Below, in pieces: positions 6,511 to 15,309 of a stretch of DNA of 39,435 bases (within the stretch, counting starts at the first letter, position 1; each line of letters opens with the position of its first letter). The translations under genes were made by a program, and so were the position numbers. The stretch comes from Saccharothrix luteola (GTDB taxonomy: Bacteria; Actinomycetota; Actinomycetes; Mycobacteriales; Pseudonocardiaceae), in the NCBI RefSeq assembly GCF_020859565.1, contig NZ_JAJHUO010000057.1:1-39435 (forward strand), given 5' to 3'. The notes below the pieces were generated by a model. That model saw nothing but the letters and a program-made list of their open reading frames with translations, ran no database searches and was not told where the DNA came from.

Positions 6511-8594
6511 TGGCGCCTCCACCTGATCGGGCCGGTCGGATCGTCGTCCCCGGGGTACGAGAGCGCCTCGACGTTCTGGAGGCCGCCGCGTGTCCCAGCG
6601 GGTTGAGCTTCCAGAACTGCGATCTCGGGATTGAGCTCGACGGAGCGGACTATCCTGGGAGTGCCGTCAATAGTCGATTCCACCAGCAGCATCGCGTAGT
6701 CGGGCAGGTTCTTGATCACTTCGGGGTCGACGCGGTGCTCGTGCACGCGCTGCCGGGTCTCCGAGTCCGACCAGCTGTCGGTGGTCGCGTTCGAGACCGT
6801 GGTGCCCCAGCTGCGGGTCCTGTTCCAGGACTGAGTGTCCGCGTCGCTCCACCCCTTGGTGCGCGAGGTGTTCTTGGTCTTGGGCACGTTCGTCGACGAC
6901 TGGGCACCCCGGTTCTTGCCTCGGCTGCGCGACTCGTTGACGCTCTCCGTGGTGGATCGGCCGTCGCTGTCGGAGTGGCTCACGGTGTTGGCGACCGAGT
7001 GGGTGTGTTGGCCGCCGAGGGTGGTGCTCATCTGTGAGACCGTGAACGTGTACTCCCGGCCGATGAAGTCCGCCGCACGAGTTGCCTGTTGTGGGTCGTC
7101 GAGGCGCATGAAGGCCACCGAGCCGCGGCCGACCATCCTGGCCGTCGTCTCGTCGAACCTCCGGAAGAGCACCACCAGGCGTATCCCCCTTCGTTCGCAC
7201 AGCTGCGACAAGCGGTCGAGGTGGCGGGTGGCTAGGCGGTCGGCGGCGGTGACCACGAGGGTGGGAATGGATGCGGTGTTGTCAATGACCTGGCGGGCGG
7301 CCCAGCCGACGAGCAGGTCACCGAGGAAGTCGATCTGGGCGCTGGTCCAGTCGCTGGACATCGACAGCACCCTCAACTGGCCCTCCAACTCGTCCACCTC
7401 ACCGGTGCCCATCGCCGAGAGGGGGCCGACCATGGCCTCCAGATTCGCCAGGTGCGGTGAAACGTGCCGCCGGTACTCGTCCGTCAGCCCTCTGCGTAGC
7501 GCCTCGCGCTCCTCTTGCGACAGCAACGAGTTGTCGGTGTCGCGGATCCTTGCGCGCATGGCCATCCGCAGCGCCGCGGCGATACGGCCCATCGACAGGC
7601 CGCCGGGGGCGATCAAGGCGAGGACTTGGGTCAGGATCCGCTCGTCGACCCCCCGCCCGACCAGATCGGGTTTCTCCTGGCCACCGTGTCGTGCTTCGAC
7701 CAGAAGCCGGACCACTTGCTCGGTGCTCATCCCGGTCAGCAGGTCGACGTGCGCCAGTTCGGTGGGCAGTAGCCGGAACGCCGCCTGGTATCCCGTGTCC
7801 ACTGCCCCGCGCACGAGCTCGCCCACCACGATGTCCCCGGTCAGGTCCAGCACGGTCAGGGAACGACCTTCAGCGAGGATCGACGCGCCCAGCACGGTCA
7901 GCAGCGCCTCGGCTCCATCGGTGTTGTCCCCGATGACGCTCACACGCTTCACGCCGGGAGACAGCTCCGTTGAGGTCCAGTCCGAGATATCGGCCATCCG
8001 GGCACGCTCGTGGTCCTCGAACCGCTGCCGCCGCGCCTCCCACTCCCTCACGTCCTGCTCGTGCCGCTGGTAGGACAACCGCCACGAGCGACGTACCACT
8101 CCCTTGAGCGCCCGGACGGCACCGGCCCATGTCCACCAGACCGCCGCACTCCCAAGGGCGGCTGCACCCGCCGACCACAGCATGGTCGGCCCGAACGGCA
8201 ACCCCGGCCCGTCGTGGAACCAGGTCGAAATCGCCGACACCAGCCACGAGAAGAACCCGCCCGACAGCATCAGGACGAACACGCCGCCGGCGATCAGTCG
8301 GGCGCCGTGGCTGCGACGACTAGCGTCGAGCTCCACCCGCTCCAGTTGACGGGCGAGCGGGTTGCCGTGATCGTCCGCCGGTGCTCGTACCCCACCGAGA
8401 TACCGACAGACCATCGGCACCAGCGCGGCCCGGATCCCGCTGCCCTCAGGCCGTGCCGCCTCTCCGGCCCAACGCGGCCGCTGCTCGCCGAACTCTCTCC
8501 TGTGCGCGGTGCGGTCGCTGAACCTCCATCCCAAACGCTCCGGCTTCTGGAACAACACCGGCCACGCAACAGACTCCGCATCGTCCAACGACAC
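6507..8594 (-). CDS. Membrane-anchored FtsK/HerA-like protein with degenerate P-loop
   Basis: 695 residues from GTG 8594, which has GAGG eight bases upstream; the frame stays open to 8690. The cytosolic N-terminus is followed by two hydrophobic helices (about 99-121 and 138-158), a basic/coiled segment rich in Arg and Glu, then an ATPase-like fold in which the expected Walker A is replaced by VIGDNTDGAEAL (about 220-231), lacking GKS. Residues about 525-615 are a Ser/Thr/Trp-rich low-complexity stretch (TKGWSDADTQSW, RSWGTTVSN...). Such stretches occur in actinobacterial DUF87/TraD-like proteins. The protein ends with a conserved-looking DYAMLLVE strand. Probably the membrane partner or inactive subunit of the ATPase encoded next. 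First gene of the four-gene operon. Confidence 0.75.
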   Translation of the reverse strand: MSLDDAESVAWPVLFQKPERLGWRFSDRTAHRREFGEQRPRWAGEAARPEGSGIRAALVPMVCRYLGGVRAPADDHGNPLARQLERVELDASRRSHGARLIAGGVFVLMLSGGFFSWLVSAISTWFHDGPGLPFGPTMLWSAGAAALGSAAVWWTWAGAVRALKGVVRRSWRLSYQRHEQDVREWEARRQRFEDHERARMADISDWTSTELSPGVKRVSVIGDNTDGAEALLTVLGASILAEGRSLTVLDLTGDIVVGELVRGAVDTGYQAAFRLLPTELAHVDLLTGMSTEQVVRLLVEARHGGQEKPDLVGRGVDERILTQVLALIAPGGLSMGRIAAALRMAMRARIRDTDNSLLSQEEREALRRGLTDEYRRHVSPHLANLEAMVGPLSAMGTGEVDELEGQLRVLSMSSDWTSAQIDFLGDLLVGWAARQVIDNTASIPTLVVTAADRLATRHLDRLSQLCERRGIRLVVLFRRFDETTARMVGRGSVAFMRLDDPQQATRAADFIGREYTFTVSQMSTTLGGQHTHSVANTVSHSDSDGRSTTESVNESRSRGKNRGAQSSTNVPKTKNTSRTKGWSDADTQSWNRTRSWGTTVSNATTDSWSDSETRQRVHEHRVDPEVIKNLPDYAMLLVESTIDGTPRIVRSVELNPEIAVLEAQPAGTRGGLQNVEALSYPGDDDPTGPIRWRRQ

Positions 8595-9461
8595 CCAGCC
8601 CACCTCGTTCCCGAGACCACGACCAGAGACAACCAACACGTCAGTAGGACACCGCGACTCGAACGCGGAACAGGGTGTCCGGCCTGCCACACCAACCGAT
8701 CGCCCACGTACCGGTATCCCGACAACCCGTCGACCTCAGGCGTCACGAACCGTGAACCGCACATCCCCCAGTGCAACCGGGACTAAGCCACAAGCGATGT
8801 GGACGTCGAACTTGCAGCCCCATCCGCATGTCGAATCGGCCCAGCCCACGACCGCATGGGTACCGAAGCGTCGCGAACTGTAAGCGACGAGCGTCGGCCA
8901 CCTTGTGACACCGCTTCTGTTCAACGACAGCACACTCCCCGTACGCCATCCGAGCAGGAACGAATCGAGCGTAGCGCCCAGCACCGACACTCCACGACGA
9001 GAGAACCCGCCAGCGGATCCACTCCCGGAAGCATCACCCGTTTAGCCCAGAGGAGTCCTGCGAAGACGTAGTAAGGCATCAGCCTTCACGCGTTTCCGCC
9101 TGCGCAGCCGTCAACGTGTCGAACCCTCGTAAGAGCGTGGACCCTGTCCATACGAGCCTCATGCCATTTCGCGAGGCTTACTCACAAGTCGCAGCTCAGT
9201 CAGCGAAACCGCATTTAACGGTAACGAAGGCAAGGTCCGTCGTTCACTCTTTCGGCCGACAGGATGGCCAATCCCGTTGCAACTCTGTTACGACCTCATC
9301 TGCCTCGATGCGTTCCAACGCTGTGTGCCCCGGTACGTCCGGACCTCAGGCTGCAGCGTGCCTCACCTGCAGTTTTGCCGAATGCTCAAGGCTGCGAGGA
9401 CAGGTCGGTCCTCACAGGCACTCCTCGAGGAGGATCCATCCAATGAGCCCATTGCCGGACA
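8595..9461. other. No recognisable gene; promoter side of the ATPase operon
   Basis: About 870 bases between the operon start and the hsdM remnant. A hairpin-rich segment at about 8643-8715 contains a perfect T-arm-like stem-loop on the minus strand (CCGCG-TTCGAGT-CGCGG), but I could not fold a complete tRNA around it. No coding frame here has family motifs. Confidence 0.4.
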
Positions 9462-10364
9462 TCAGCCGTCGAGTCCGTAGCCATCGACGTCTACTTCGGC
9501 GACGGCAATCTGCACATGTGATCGACGGACTAGCTTGATGCAGGTCGAGCAAACCTCGTCAGAGAGCCGGTCGTAGTCGTAGTGCCCACCGAAAGGTGGG
9601 TTGGCCAGGATCAATGAGTACTCGCCCAAGTCGTCGGCATCCCTGCTCAACGGGTCGACCGACCGGAGATCCGGCCGCGCTACGCCGTGCAGGGCCAGGT
9701 TCATCTCCGCGATGGGTAGAAGTTCAGAATGCGCGCTGAATCCTCGGAAGACACCTTCGGGCGACGCCCCTCCCACACCCGATCGTTCAACGAACTGTCT
9801 GGCGGCCAGCAAAAGCTCTCCTGTACCGCAGAAGGGGTCGCAGATGTCGTCAGCTCTGCCGGGTCTCGTTATTTGCACCAGCAGCTCGACGATGTCGCGT
9901 GGCGTGCGGAGGTCTCCCGAGCTCCCATCCATCTTGCCGAGCAGATGCTCGTAGACAGCGCCAGCGGTGCCCGCCTCACTGACGGCGATGTCGTTGACAA
10001 ACTCGACTACCTTCATCAGCAAGCTTGGCGTAGTGATCGTGAACCGCACGCTTTTGAACTGACTGAAGTGATCCGGAAACCGATAACTGAGATCCCGCAG
10101 CCATGCGACAACGTCATCGCAAATGAGCGCGAGCATGCGCTGCGGGGCCTCGTTGGTGAGCTTCGACCACCGTAGGCGCTCAGTCGCCCCTTGATAGATC
10201 AAGGGCTGCGCCGAACCGTCGGTGCCTGGGTACAGCTCCTCTAGCCGGCGAAGGTGGACCAGATAGGTGATCTGCTCGATTACCTCCAGCGGATTCGAGA
10301 TGCCCGCCGCCCAGAACGAGCTCCATACCTGGTCGATCTTGCGCTTCATCTCAGCCGTGATCAC
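9462..10364 (-). pseudogene. hsdM: Type I restriction-modification methyltransferase HsdM, truncated
   Basis: The first ~270 residues are a good HsdM N-terminus: KRKIDQVWSSFWAAGISNPLEVIEQITYLV helical domain, SAM-binding motif I DPFCGTGELLLAA and catalytic motif IV NPPFGG. Type I methyltransferases usually have about 480-520 residues. Here similarity stops just after NPPFGG and the frame ends 40 residues later in unrelated sequence. No hsdS or hsdR is present in the window, so this is a relic and not an active restriction system. The start ATG 10364 matches where the family begins. Confidence 0.8.
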
Positions 10365-11317
10365 CCGGTCAACGCTATCGCTCGCAGCGGACGGCTGACA
10401 TCATTACGGACGAGTAGCCCGCTACGAGCCCGCTTCCGGGGTTCGCGATCGCTGGCTCGACGCCGGTGGCGCTGTTGCCGCGAGGCGGCCGATCGCGCAC
10501 CGCGGTCTGCTGCACCCGTACTGCCGCGCCTGGATGCTACTGACTCGCCGGTCCAGTGGTTTCGTGCGTCGTGGGCCGCCGAGTCCGCCGCAAAGCCCGC
10601 AGTTGCCGGGCCGGTGATCTCGCCGCGACGGCGGGCGGTGGCAGCGACGAGCGGTAAGGTCTACGGCTTCAGACGACTGAGGCACAGTTCGCCGAGTCGG
10701 ATCAGGGATTCCGCGAACCCGCTTCAACAAGCGGAATCAGCTCGAACCGGCTCTCGACCACTAGGCTGCCGGTGCAAAACCGCTGGTCGGCCCTGTTCCC
10801 ATCCTTTGGTGCTCCCGCCGGGGATTCGAACCTGCGCACCCGGCCAGGGCATCGCCGCATAGCCCTTGCCCACTCGGCGACGCGGACGTCGTCGACAGTT
10901 CGCCCCTGGGCCACCGCGGTCGCGTCGATCGAGTCGATGCGCCGTAGCGCGGCCCGCTCCGGCACCGTGCCGTCCATACGCCAGCGATCAGCGGCACGGT
11001 GATCGCCGCTCTGCGTCCGAACGCGTCGATTAAAGCGAGATGGAGACCATATGGGCAGGTCGGAGCGGGTTCAGCACGCTCGGCGCACGGTGACGCCAGT
11101 TCACGCCAACGGGTGATGTTTGGCGCAGGTTGGGCGGATTCACCCGTTCGGGACGACCCCATTTGGCGTTGGTCAAAGATCTGGAGCGACCCGCTCCTGA
11201 TTTCGCTCCTAAACAGCGTTCACCAAGATCGCAAAGTTACCGTTCCGTGACCGAATAAAGATCGACACCAGCGCACGAAAAAGCCCGCCGACCTGGGAAA
11301 ATGTCCAGGTCCAGCGG
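10365..11317. other. No recognisable gene; left flank of att site 2
   Basis: About 950 bases without a credible gene. On the minus strand 10803-10885 resembles a tRNA (a GGTTCGAATCCCC T-loop and an AGGGC/GCCCT stem), but the T stem does not pair and the anticodon loop is too long. Phased CGCTCCT repeats occur near 11192. The tRNA-Pro terminator copy begins at 11281. Confidence 0.4.
11183..11210 (+). repeat. Arm-type repeats left of att site 2
   Basis: CGCTCCT occurs at 11192-11198 and 11204-11210 (12-bp spacing), with an inverted GGAGCG at 11183. The cluster ends about 108 bp before the second 56-bp core, nearly the same distance as at att site 1, but the motif differs, so it may belong to another integrase. 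No equivalent cluster is visible to the right of this core. Confidence 0.35.
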
Positions 11318-11321
11318 GCTT
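11281..11321 (-). terminator. Terminator hairpin downstream of tRNA-Pro remnant
   Basis: Arms AAGCCCGC (11281-11288) and GCGGGCTT (11314-11321), extended inside by ACCTGG/CCAGGT around an AAAATGT loop. Located immediately after the trailer of the tRNA-Pro 3' fragment as read on the minus strand. The equivalent region at 529-572 keeps only the outer part, so this copy looks like the original chromosomal trailer. Confidence 0.6.
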
Positions 11322-11373
11322 CTTCAGACCGTCGGGACGACAGGATTTGAACCTGCGACCCCTTGACCCCCAG
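11318..11373 (-). repeat. att site 2: 3' part of tRNA-Pro(GGG), copy 2 of 56-bp direct repeat
   Basis: Identical to 573-628 and in the same orientation. It again contains the anticodon loop to 3' end of tRNA-Pro(GGG) but no 5' half; the following bases (TTAAGCGCTC) do not continue a tRNA. The two copies bound 10.7 kb containing the ATPase operon and the hsdM relic, as the ends of an integrated element would. The intact tRNA-Pro is not in the window. Confidence 0.8.
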
Positions 11374-11408
11374 TTAAGCGCTCACATGAGCGGTCGATGG
11401 ATCGCGAG

Positions 11409-12544
11409 CTATATGGATCGCGCCGCGATGCGGTCGGTCAGTTCGATCGTGGCCAGGTACCACCAGAAAATCCAGTCGAGGAAAGCCGGATCGTAGTCGG
11501 CTCGTTGAGCCTCGTTCTGGTGTCGCAGGTTGAACTTGTTGGCGATCTGGAACAGTGCGTCCTCGTCCTTGCCGAGCAGCTCGTCGCGGATGAGCTTGCG
11601 TCGTTCCTCGAGCACGTTGCACAGCACGACCACTGCGGAGCGTTTCTGGTGCTTGTCGGCGCCGCGGGCACGGAACAGGGCGATGGCGTGCCGGAGCTGG
11701 TCCGTCACTTCTCCTTCCTGGCGGTCGAGCGTGGAGTGCATCAGCTCGGTGCGGGCGTCGTCGGTCATGGCGACCAGGCGGCCGACGTCCTCGCCGTCGT
11801 CGGCCAGGCGCAGGTGCACATCGCTGCGTTCGAGCAGTCGGTTCACGCGCCAGCGGTAGACGGCGCCGCCGGTCTCGACGGAGTACTGGCCGTGATGCCA
11901 GCCGCATCCGGCGTAGGGGTGCATCTCGCGGGTCTGCGGACGTGCCGCGAGGTCGTGCAGGACCTCGACGAGGACGAAGAACAGGTCCTCGTCCTGGGTG
12001 AGCTGGTCGGAGTCGAGCGGCCACGCGGTCCGCGCTCCGCTTTCCCGCTCGATGATCTCGGACGGGTGGATCTCCCTGGAGTCGTCGACACAGTCCTTGC
12101 CGAAGCTCTTCTCAAAGTAGCCCCGTGCGTCCAGCTCGTTCACCAGGGCCACGAACTGCCGCACGGTCGCAGCACGTGCCAGGGAGACTTGACCATCCCG
12201 GTTCTGCGTTCGGTCCAGTAGGGCCTGCGGTGCGTACGGGACTCGGGGAAGCGTTCAGCGTTCTGCATCAGGGTGCGCAGGAACTTGTGCTCGGACGACA
12301 GGGGTGCCTGAGTCATCTTCCGCGTTCCCCCCGGATCGTCGCCGAAGGGTCGGGCGGGCAGGTCACGGAACTCGTTGACGGGTCCGCTGTCGGCTCCGTC
12401 CGCGAAGGCGTCTTCGAGCAGGAGTTCGCATGCCTCGTTCCACTTGCGGTGATCGCGGTTGTTGAGCAGCCGCGACGCCTCCCTGACGAACAACCACCGC
12501 GGCCACCGCAACCGGTAGTCGACACTGTCGAAGCGCGAACCCAT
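11409..12544 (-). pseudogene. Hypothetical protein gene broken by a one-base frameshift
   Basis: Two overlapping frames form one protein of about 378 residues: MGSRFDSVDYRLRWPRWLF to RPYWTERRTG, then GQVSLARAATVRQFVALVNEL to the end at 11409. Inserting a single G in the run at about 12195-12200 (TG-D-GQVSLA) joins them cleanly. I recognise no family. It is soluble and helical, with a Trp-rich segment near the C-terminus (FLDWIFWWYLATIELTDRI). It begins the DNA to the right of att site 2. Decay or a sequencing deletion would both explain the break. Confidence 0.6.
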
Positions 12545-13054
12545 CCCCGCATCTTCCCAGGCACAAAGCCTCTCCGATGCGGGATGGTCTCCGCACTGCT
12601 CGTTTCGACCACACCGTGGAGCTGTGATTTCTCCATCGAACACTTGTTTAAGTTGACACTGAAGATATTACAGTCATCGACGATAGCCGGATGACGTGAC
12701 GCGTCCCCATAGGCCCTCTCAACGTCGAACCGCTGGTGCTGCGACACGAGTCGGCGTGCTGCGCCGAGCCGGTCCTCATCCGCGGTTGGGCTGGGCCGAT
12801 CGCGCGCGGCTCGCGGCGTTGGCGCCGATTTCCCCGACTGGTGGCACCGGGAACGCTCCTGCGCCGGCACCAGCGCCTCGTCGCGAAGAAGTAGACGTAC
12901 CCGAACCGGACGGGGTGCCCCAGGCCGTCCGGGTCTCCGGATCGGTCAAGTCGAAGAAACTCGGAGCAGCTGTGTTGCTTTTGAGGCCTTTCGGCGGAGT
13001 TGAGGGGTGCTGACGGCGCCGTACCGCGGCACCGCTTTCCCACCGGAGGTCCTC
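12545..13054. other. No assigned gene
   Basis: About 510 bases upstream of the excisionase. A plus frame ending at 13013 could be the tail of a replication or helper gene of the element, as such genes often precede xis and int in actinomycete integrative elements, but I see no motif to support it. An AT-rich patch at about 12640-12690 may carry the promoter of the minus-strand gene. Confidence 0.35.
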
Positions 13055-13402
13055 ATGGCGAACACAGTCCCCGGCCGGGCGTTCGGATCGGCCGCCGACC
13101 CCGTCGACGGGCAGGCGACGACCGACTCCGACGCGGCCGCTCCGAAACTTCCGGAGGCAGCGGACGGCGGGCGGCTGTTGCACACCCCGGCGCAGGCGGC
13201 GCGAGTGTTGTCGGTGCGAGAGTCCTGGTTGCGCCGCATGGCCGGGCGCGGCGAGATCCCGTGCACCTTCCTGGGCAAGCATCTGCGGTTCTCCGACGCC
13301 GACCTGCGCTCCATCGTCCACCGCGGATCCCGCTCCGCTCGTCGCAACGCCATGTCCCGGCCGGAGGCACACGGTCCGTATTCGCGGCGGCGACAGGGCT
13401 GA
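13055..13402 (+). CDS. xis: Excisionase-like helix-turn-helix protein (Xis)
   Basis: 115 residues from ATG 13055, with GGAGG five bases upstream; the frame is open a little further 5'. Residues about 43-88 (LLHTPAQAARVLSVRESWLRRMAGRGEIPCTFLGKHLRFSDADL) are a winged HTH_17/MerR-like excisionase domain, the type that bends DNA at att sites and steers the integrase towards excision. A Ser/Ala-rich leader and an Arg-rich tail flank it. It lies 100 bp before the integrase gene in the same orientation, the usual xis-int order of actinomycete integrative elements. Confidence 0.85.
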   Translation: MANTVPGRAFGSAADPVDGQATTDSDAAAPKLPEAADGGRLLHTPAQAARVLSVRESWLRRMAGRGEIPCTFLGKHLRFSDADLRSIVHRGSRSARRNAMSRPEAHGPYSRRRQG

Positions 13403-13502
13403 ACACAGTTCGCTTGCGTCACAACGGGTATAGAGCGTCACTGTCCGTCGGCCGTCGTCCACGACGGACCGATATCCCGACGAAGAGCCAGAGGAGACTG
13501 CC

Positions 13503-14617
13503 ATGGCCTGGGCGGAGAAACGCGGTGACGGGTACCGGGTGCGCTACCGGTTGCCGGACGGATCGTTGTTCACCGAGAACGGGTTCGACACGCGCGAGGA
13601 GGCCGAGACCGGGCGAAGGACGTGGAGTCCGATCAGCGACGGGGACGGTTCGTCGATCCCCGGCTGGGGCAGACCCGGTTCGGCGACTGGGTGCAGGAGT
13701 GGGTGCAGGCCCACGACGTCAGCGCAGTGACGTGGGCGACCTACGACTCCCATCTGCGCAACCACATCCTGCCCCGCTTCGCCGACACCGAGCTGGGCGA
13801 CCTGTCGCGGATGGTGGTCAAGATCTGGGCCAAACAACTGCGACGATCGCTGGGCGAGCGCAGCGTCGCCGACGTGGTCAACCTGCTGTCGCGGATCATG
13901 GGCGAAGCCGTCGACGAAGGCATGATCGGCGCCAACCCCTGCCGCAAACTCCGCCTCACCACCGGTGACCAACCCGAACGACCCCACGCCACCACCGCCC
14001 AGATCGCCGGCCTGGCCGCCCGCGTGTCCCCCGACAACGCCGCCCTGATCGTCACCGGCGCCTACACGGGCCTGCGCTGGGGTGAACTGACCGGACTGCA
14101 ATGGACACGCGTCGACACGGCCAACCGGGAGATCCGCGTCGACGCACACGACGGCGCCCTCCACGAGGTCGGAGGCAAACTCACCCTCGGACCACCCAAG
14201 ACACCCGCCAGCGTCCGCACCGTGCACCTACCCGAGTTCCTGGCCGACCTGCTCGAGGACCACCACGACCGCCACCCCACCGCCCGGTTCGTGTTCACCG
14301 GAACCGACGGCGGCTTCCACCGACGGTCCAACTTCCGCCGCCGCGTCTGGCTACCCGCCCTGCGCGGCGACACCGCCACCGGCCGACCACGGATCAACCC
14401 CGACATGCACTTCCACGACCTACGCCACACCCACAAAACCTGGCTCATCGAGGACCGCGTCCCCGAAGTCCTGCAACACAAAAGGATCGGCCACAAGTTC
14501 CACGGCGTCATGGGCGTCTACTCCCACGTCACCCAACCCATGATCGACGCCATGCTCGCCGCACTCCAACACCGCTGGGAGCAAACCCGGGAGCAAACGG
14601 GGAGCACGAACCCATGA
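13503..14617 (+). pseudogene. int: Tyrosine integrase beside tRNA-Val(CAC), frameshifted
   Basis: Two frames make one integrase of about 371 residues. ATG 13503 (AGAGGAG upstream) gives MAWAEKRGDGYRVRYRLPDG, an AP2-like arm-binding start. After about 13610 the reading moves to AKDVESDQRRGRFVDPRLG. One extra base in the ACCGGG run (13608-13613) would join them as ETRAKDVES. The rest is complete: SAM-like core-binding domain, then catalytic Arg in TGLRWGEL, HDLRHTH and the nucleophile in GVYSHVT. The stop is 117 bp from the 3' end of tRNA-Val(CAC), its probable target. GGGAGCA repeats lie in the 3' end of the gene. Unless the gap is an assembly error, the enzyme lacks its arm-binding domain. 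Confidence 0.85.
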
Positions 14618-14671
14618 CCACCTTCGCAAATACGGTTGTGGTCAAGATCGTTTGCTCCCCAACTGCTCCCC
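14577..14671 (+). repeat. Phased arm-type repeats at the tRNA-Val(CAC) att site
   Basis: GGGAGCA occurs at 14577, 14589 and 14600 (spacing 12 and 11), inside the last codons of the integrase gene, and its reverse complement TGCTCCC at 14653 and 14664 (spacing 11). The five copies end 64 bp from the tRNA 3' end. They are the likely arm-binding sites of this integrase. I could not find a second copy of the tRNA-Val 3' end in the window, so the other end of the element lies further left or is lost. Confidence 0.5.
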
Positions 14672-14734
14672 GAAACGATCAATGGCCCACAGACAGTGAT
14701 CGTCTGCAGGCCATTGACCAGGTAAAACACACTG

Positions 14735-14806
14735 TGGGCGATACTGGGATCGAACCAGTGACCTCTTCGGTGTGAACGAAGCGCTCTCCCGCTGAGCTAA
14801 ACGCCC
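14735..14806 (-). tRNA. tRNA-Val(CAC)
   Basis: 72 nt. Minus strand: acceptor GGGCGTT/ATCGCCC with one T-T mismatch, D arm TAGCTCAGCGGGAGAGC, anticodon arm CTTCG-TTCACAC-CGAAG (anticodon CAC), T arm ACTGG-TTCGATC-CCAGT and discriminator A. The 3' end faces the left-hand integrase, so it is the probable integration site of that element; the gene itself remains complete. Confidence 0.93.
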
Positions 14807-14855
14807 GTATTCGGTTCTCACACCCGCTCTCGCGGTGTGGCCATAGCTTACAACA

Positions 14856-15302
14856 TCATCCCCGCGAACCAAAAATCGGGCTCTCCAACCACGTCCACTC
14901 GAGTCCGAACCAGCCGCCTACCAGCGCGAACACACCGAGCAGCCAGCACGTCACGACCACCACGAGGCCGGTGCCGGCCAGCACGAGCCCCTTCACCAAG
15001 AGGTTCTGCCGCCGCAACCACGCGACCCACGCGTCGTAGTAGCGCTTGGCGAACCGCAGCACGCGGCCCGCCCACTCGAACTCGGTGGCCAGGATCGCCA
15101 GGCCGGCGAAGACGACCAGCCAGCCCGGTCCGGGGTACGGGATCATCAGCACGCCCGCGACCAGCACCAAGCCGCCCACCACACCGACACCGATGCGGTA
15201 GGTCATGTTCAGCGCGGGGTTGCGGCGGAACCAGCGGAGGTGCTGGGTGCCCTTGTCGGTGTCTTCGCGCTGTTCTGTGCCCATGCCCACATCATCGCTC
15301 AT
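14856..15302 (-). CDS. PGPGW-motif transmembrane protein (TIGR02611 family)
   Basis: 148 residues. The signature IPYPGPGWLVVFAGLAILATEFEWA lies at about 54-78 and gives the family its name. Three or more hydrophobic helices are visible: TYRIGVGVVGGLVLVAGVLMI, the PGPGW helix, and LVKGLVLAGTGLVVVVTCWLLGV near the C-terminus. The N-terminal 28 residues are polar and charged. The function is unknown; small membrane proteins of this type are conserved in actinobacterial chromosomes. Start ATG 15302 is used; an ATG six codons later (15284) is also possible. Part of the conserved block between the two islands. Confidence 0.82.
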   Translation of the reverse strand: MSDDVGMGTEQREDTDKGTQHLRWFRRNPALNMTYRIGVGVVGGLVLVAGVLMIPYPGPGWLVVFAGLAILATEFEWAGRVLRFAKRYYDAWVAWLRRQNLLVKGLVLAGTGLVVVVTCWLLGVFALVGGWFGLEWTWLESPIFGSRG

Positions 15303-15309
15303 TCGCCGC

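Noticed and set aside
8643..8715. tRNA-like sequence on the minus strand with a perfect five-pair T arm (CCGCG/CGCGG)
   Set aside because: The acceptor pairs only partly, the anticodon loop would have eight bases and the variable loop one; no consistent cloverleaf.
10803..10885. tRNA-like sequence on the minus strand (GGTTCGAATCCCC T-loop, AGGGC/GCCCT stem, CCA-like end)
   Set aside because: The T stem does not pair, the anticodon loop would have 11 bases and no 5' acceptor strand matches. At best a decayed tRNA.
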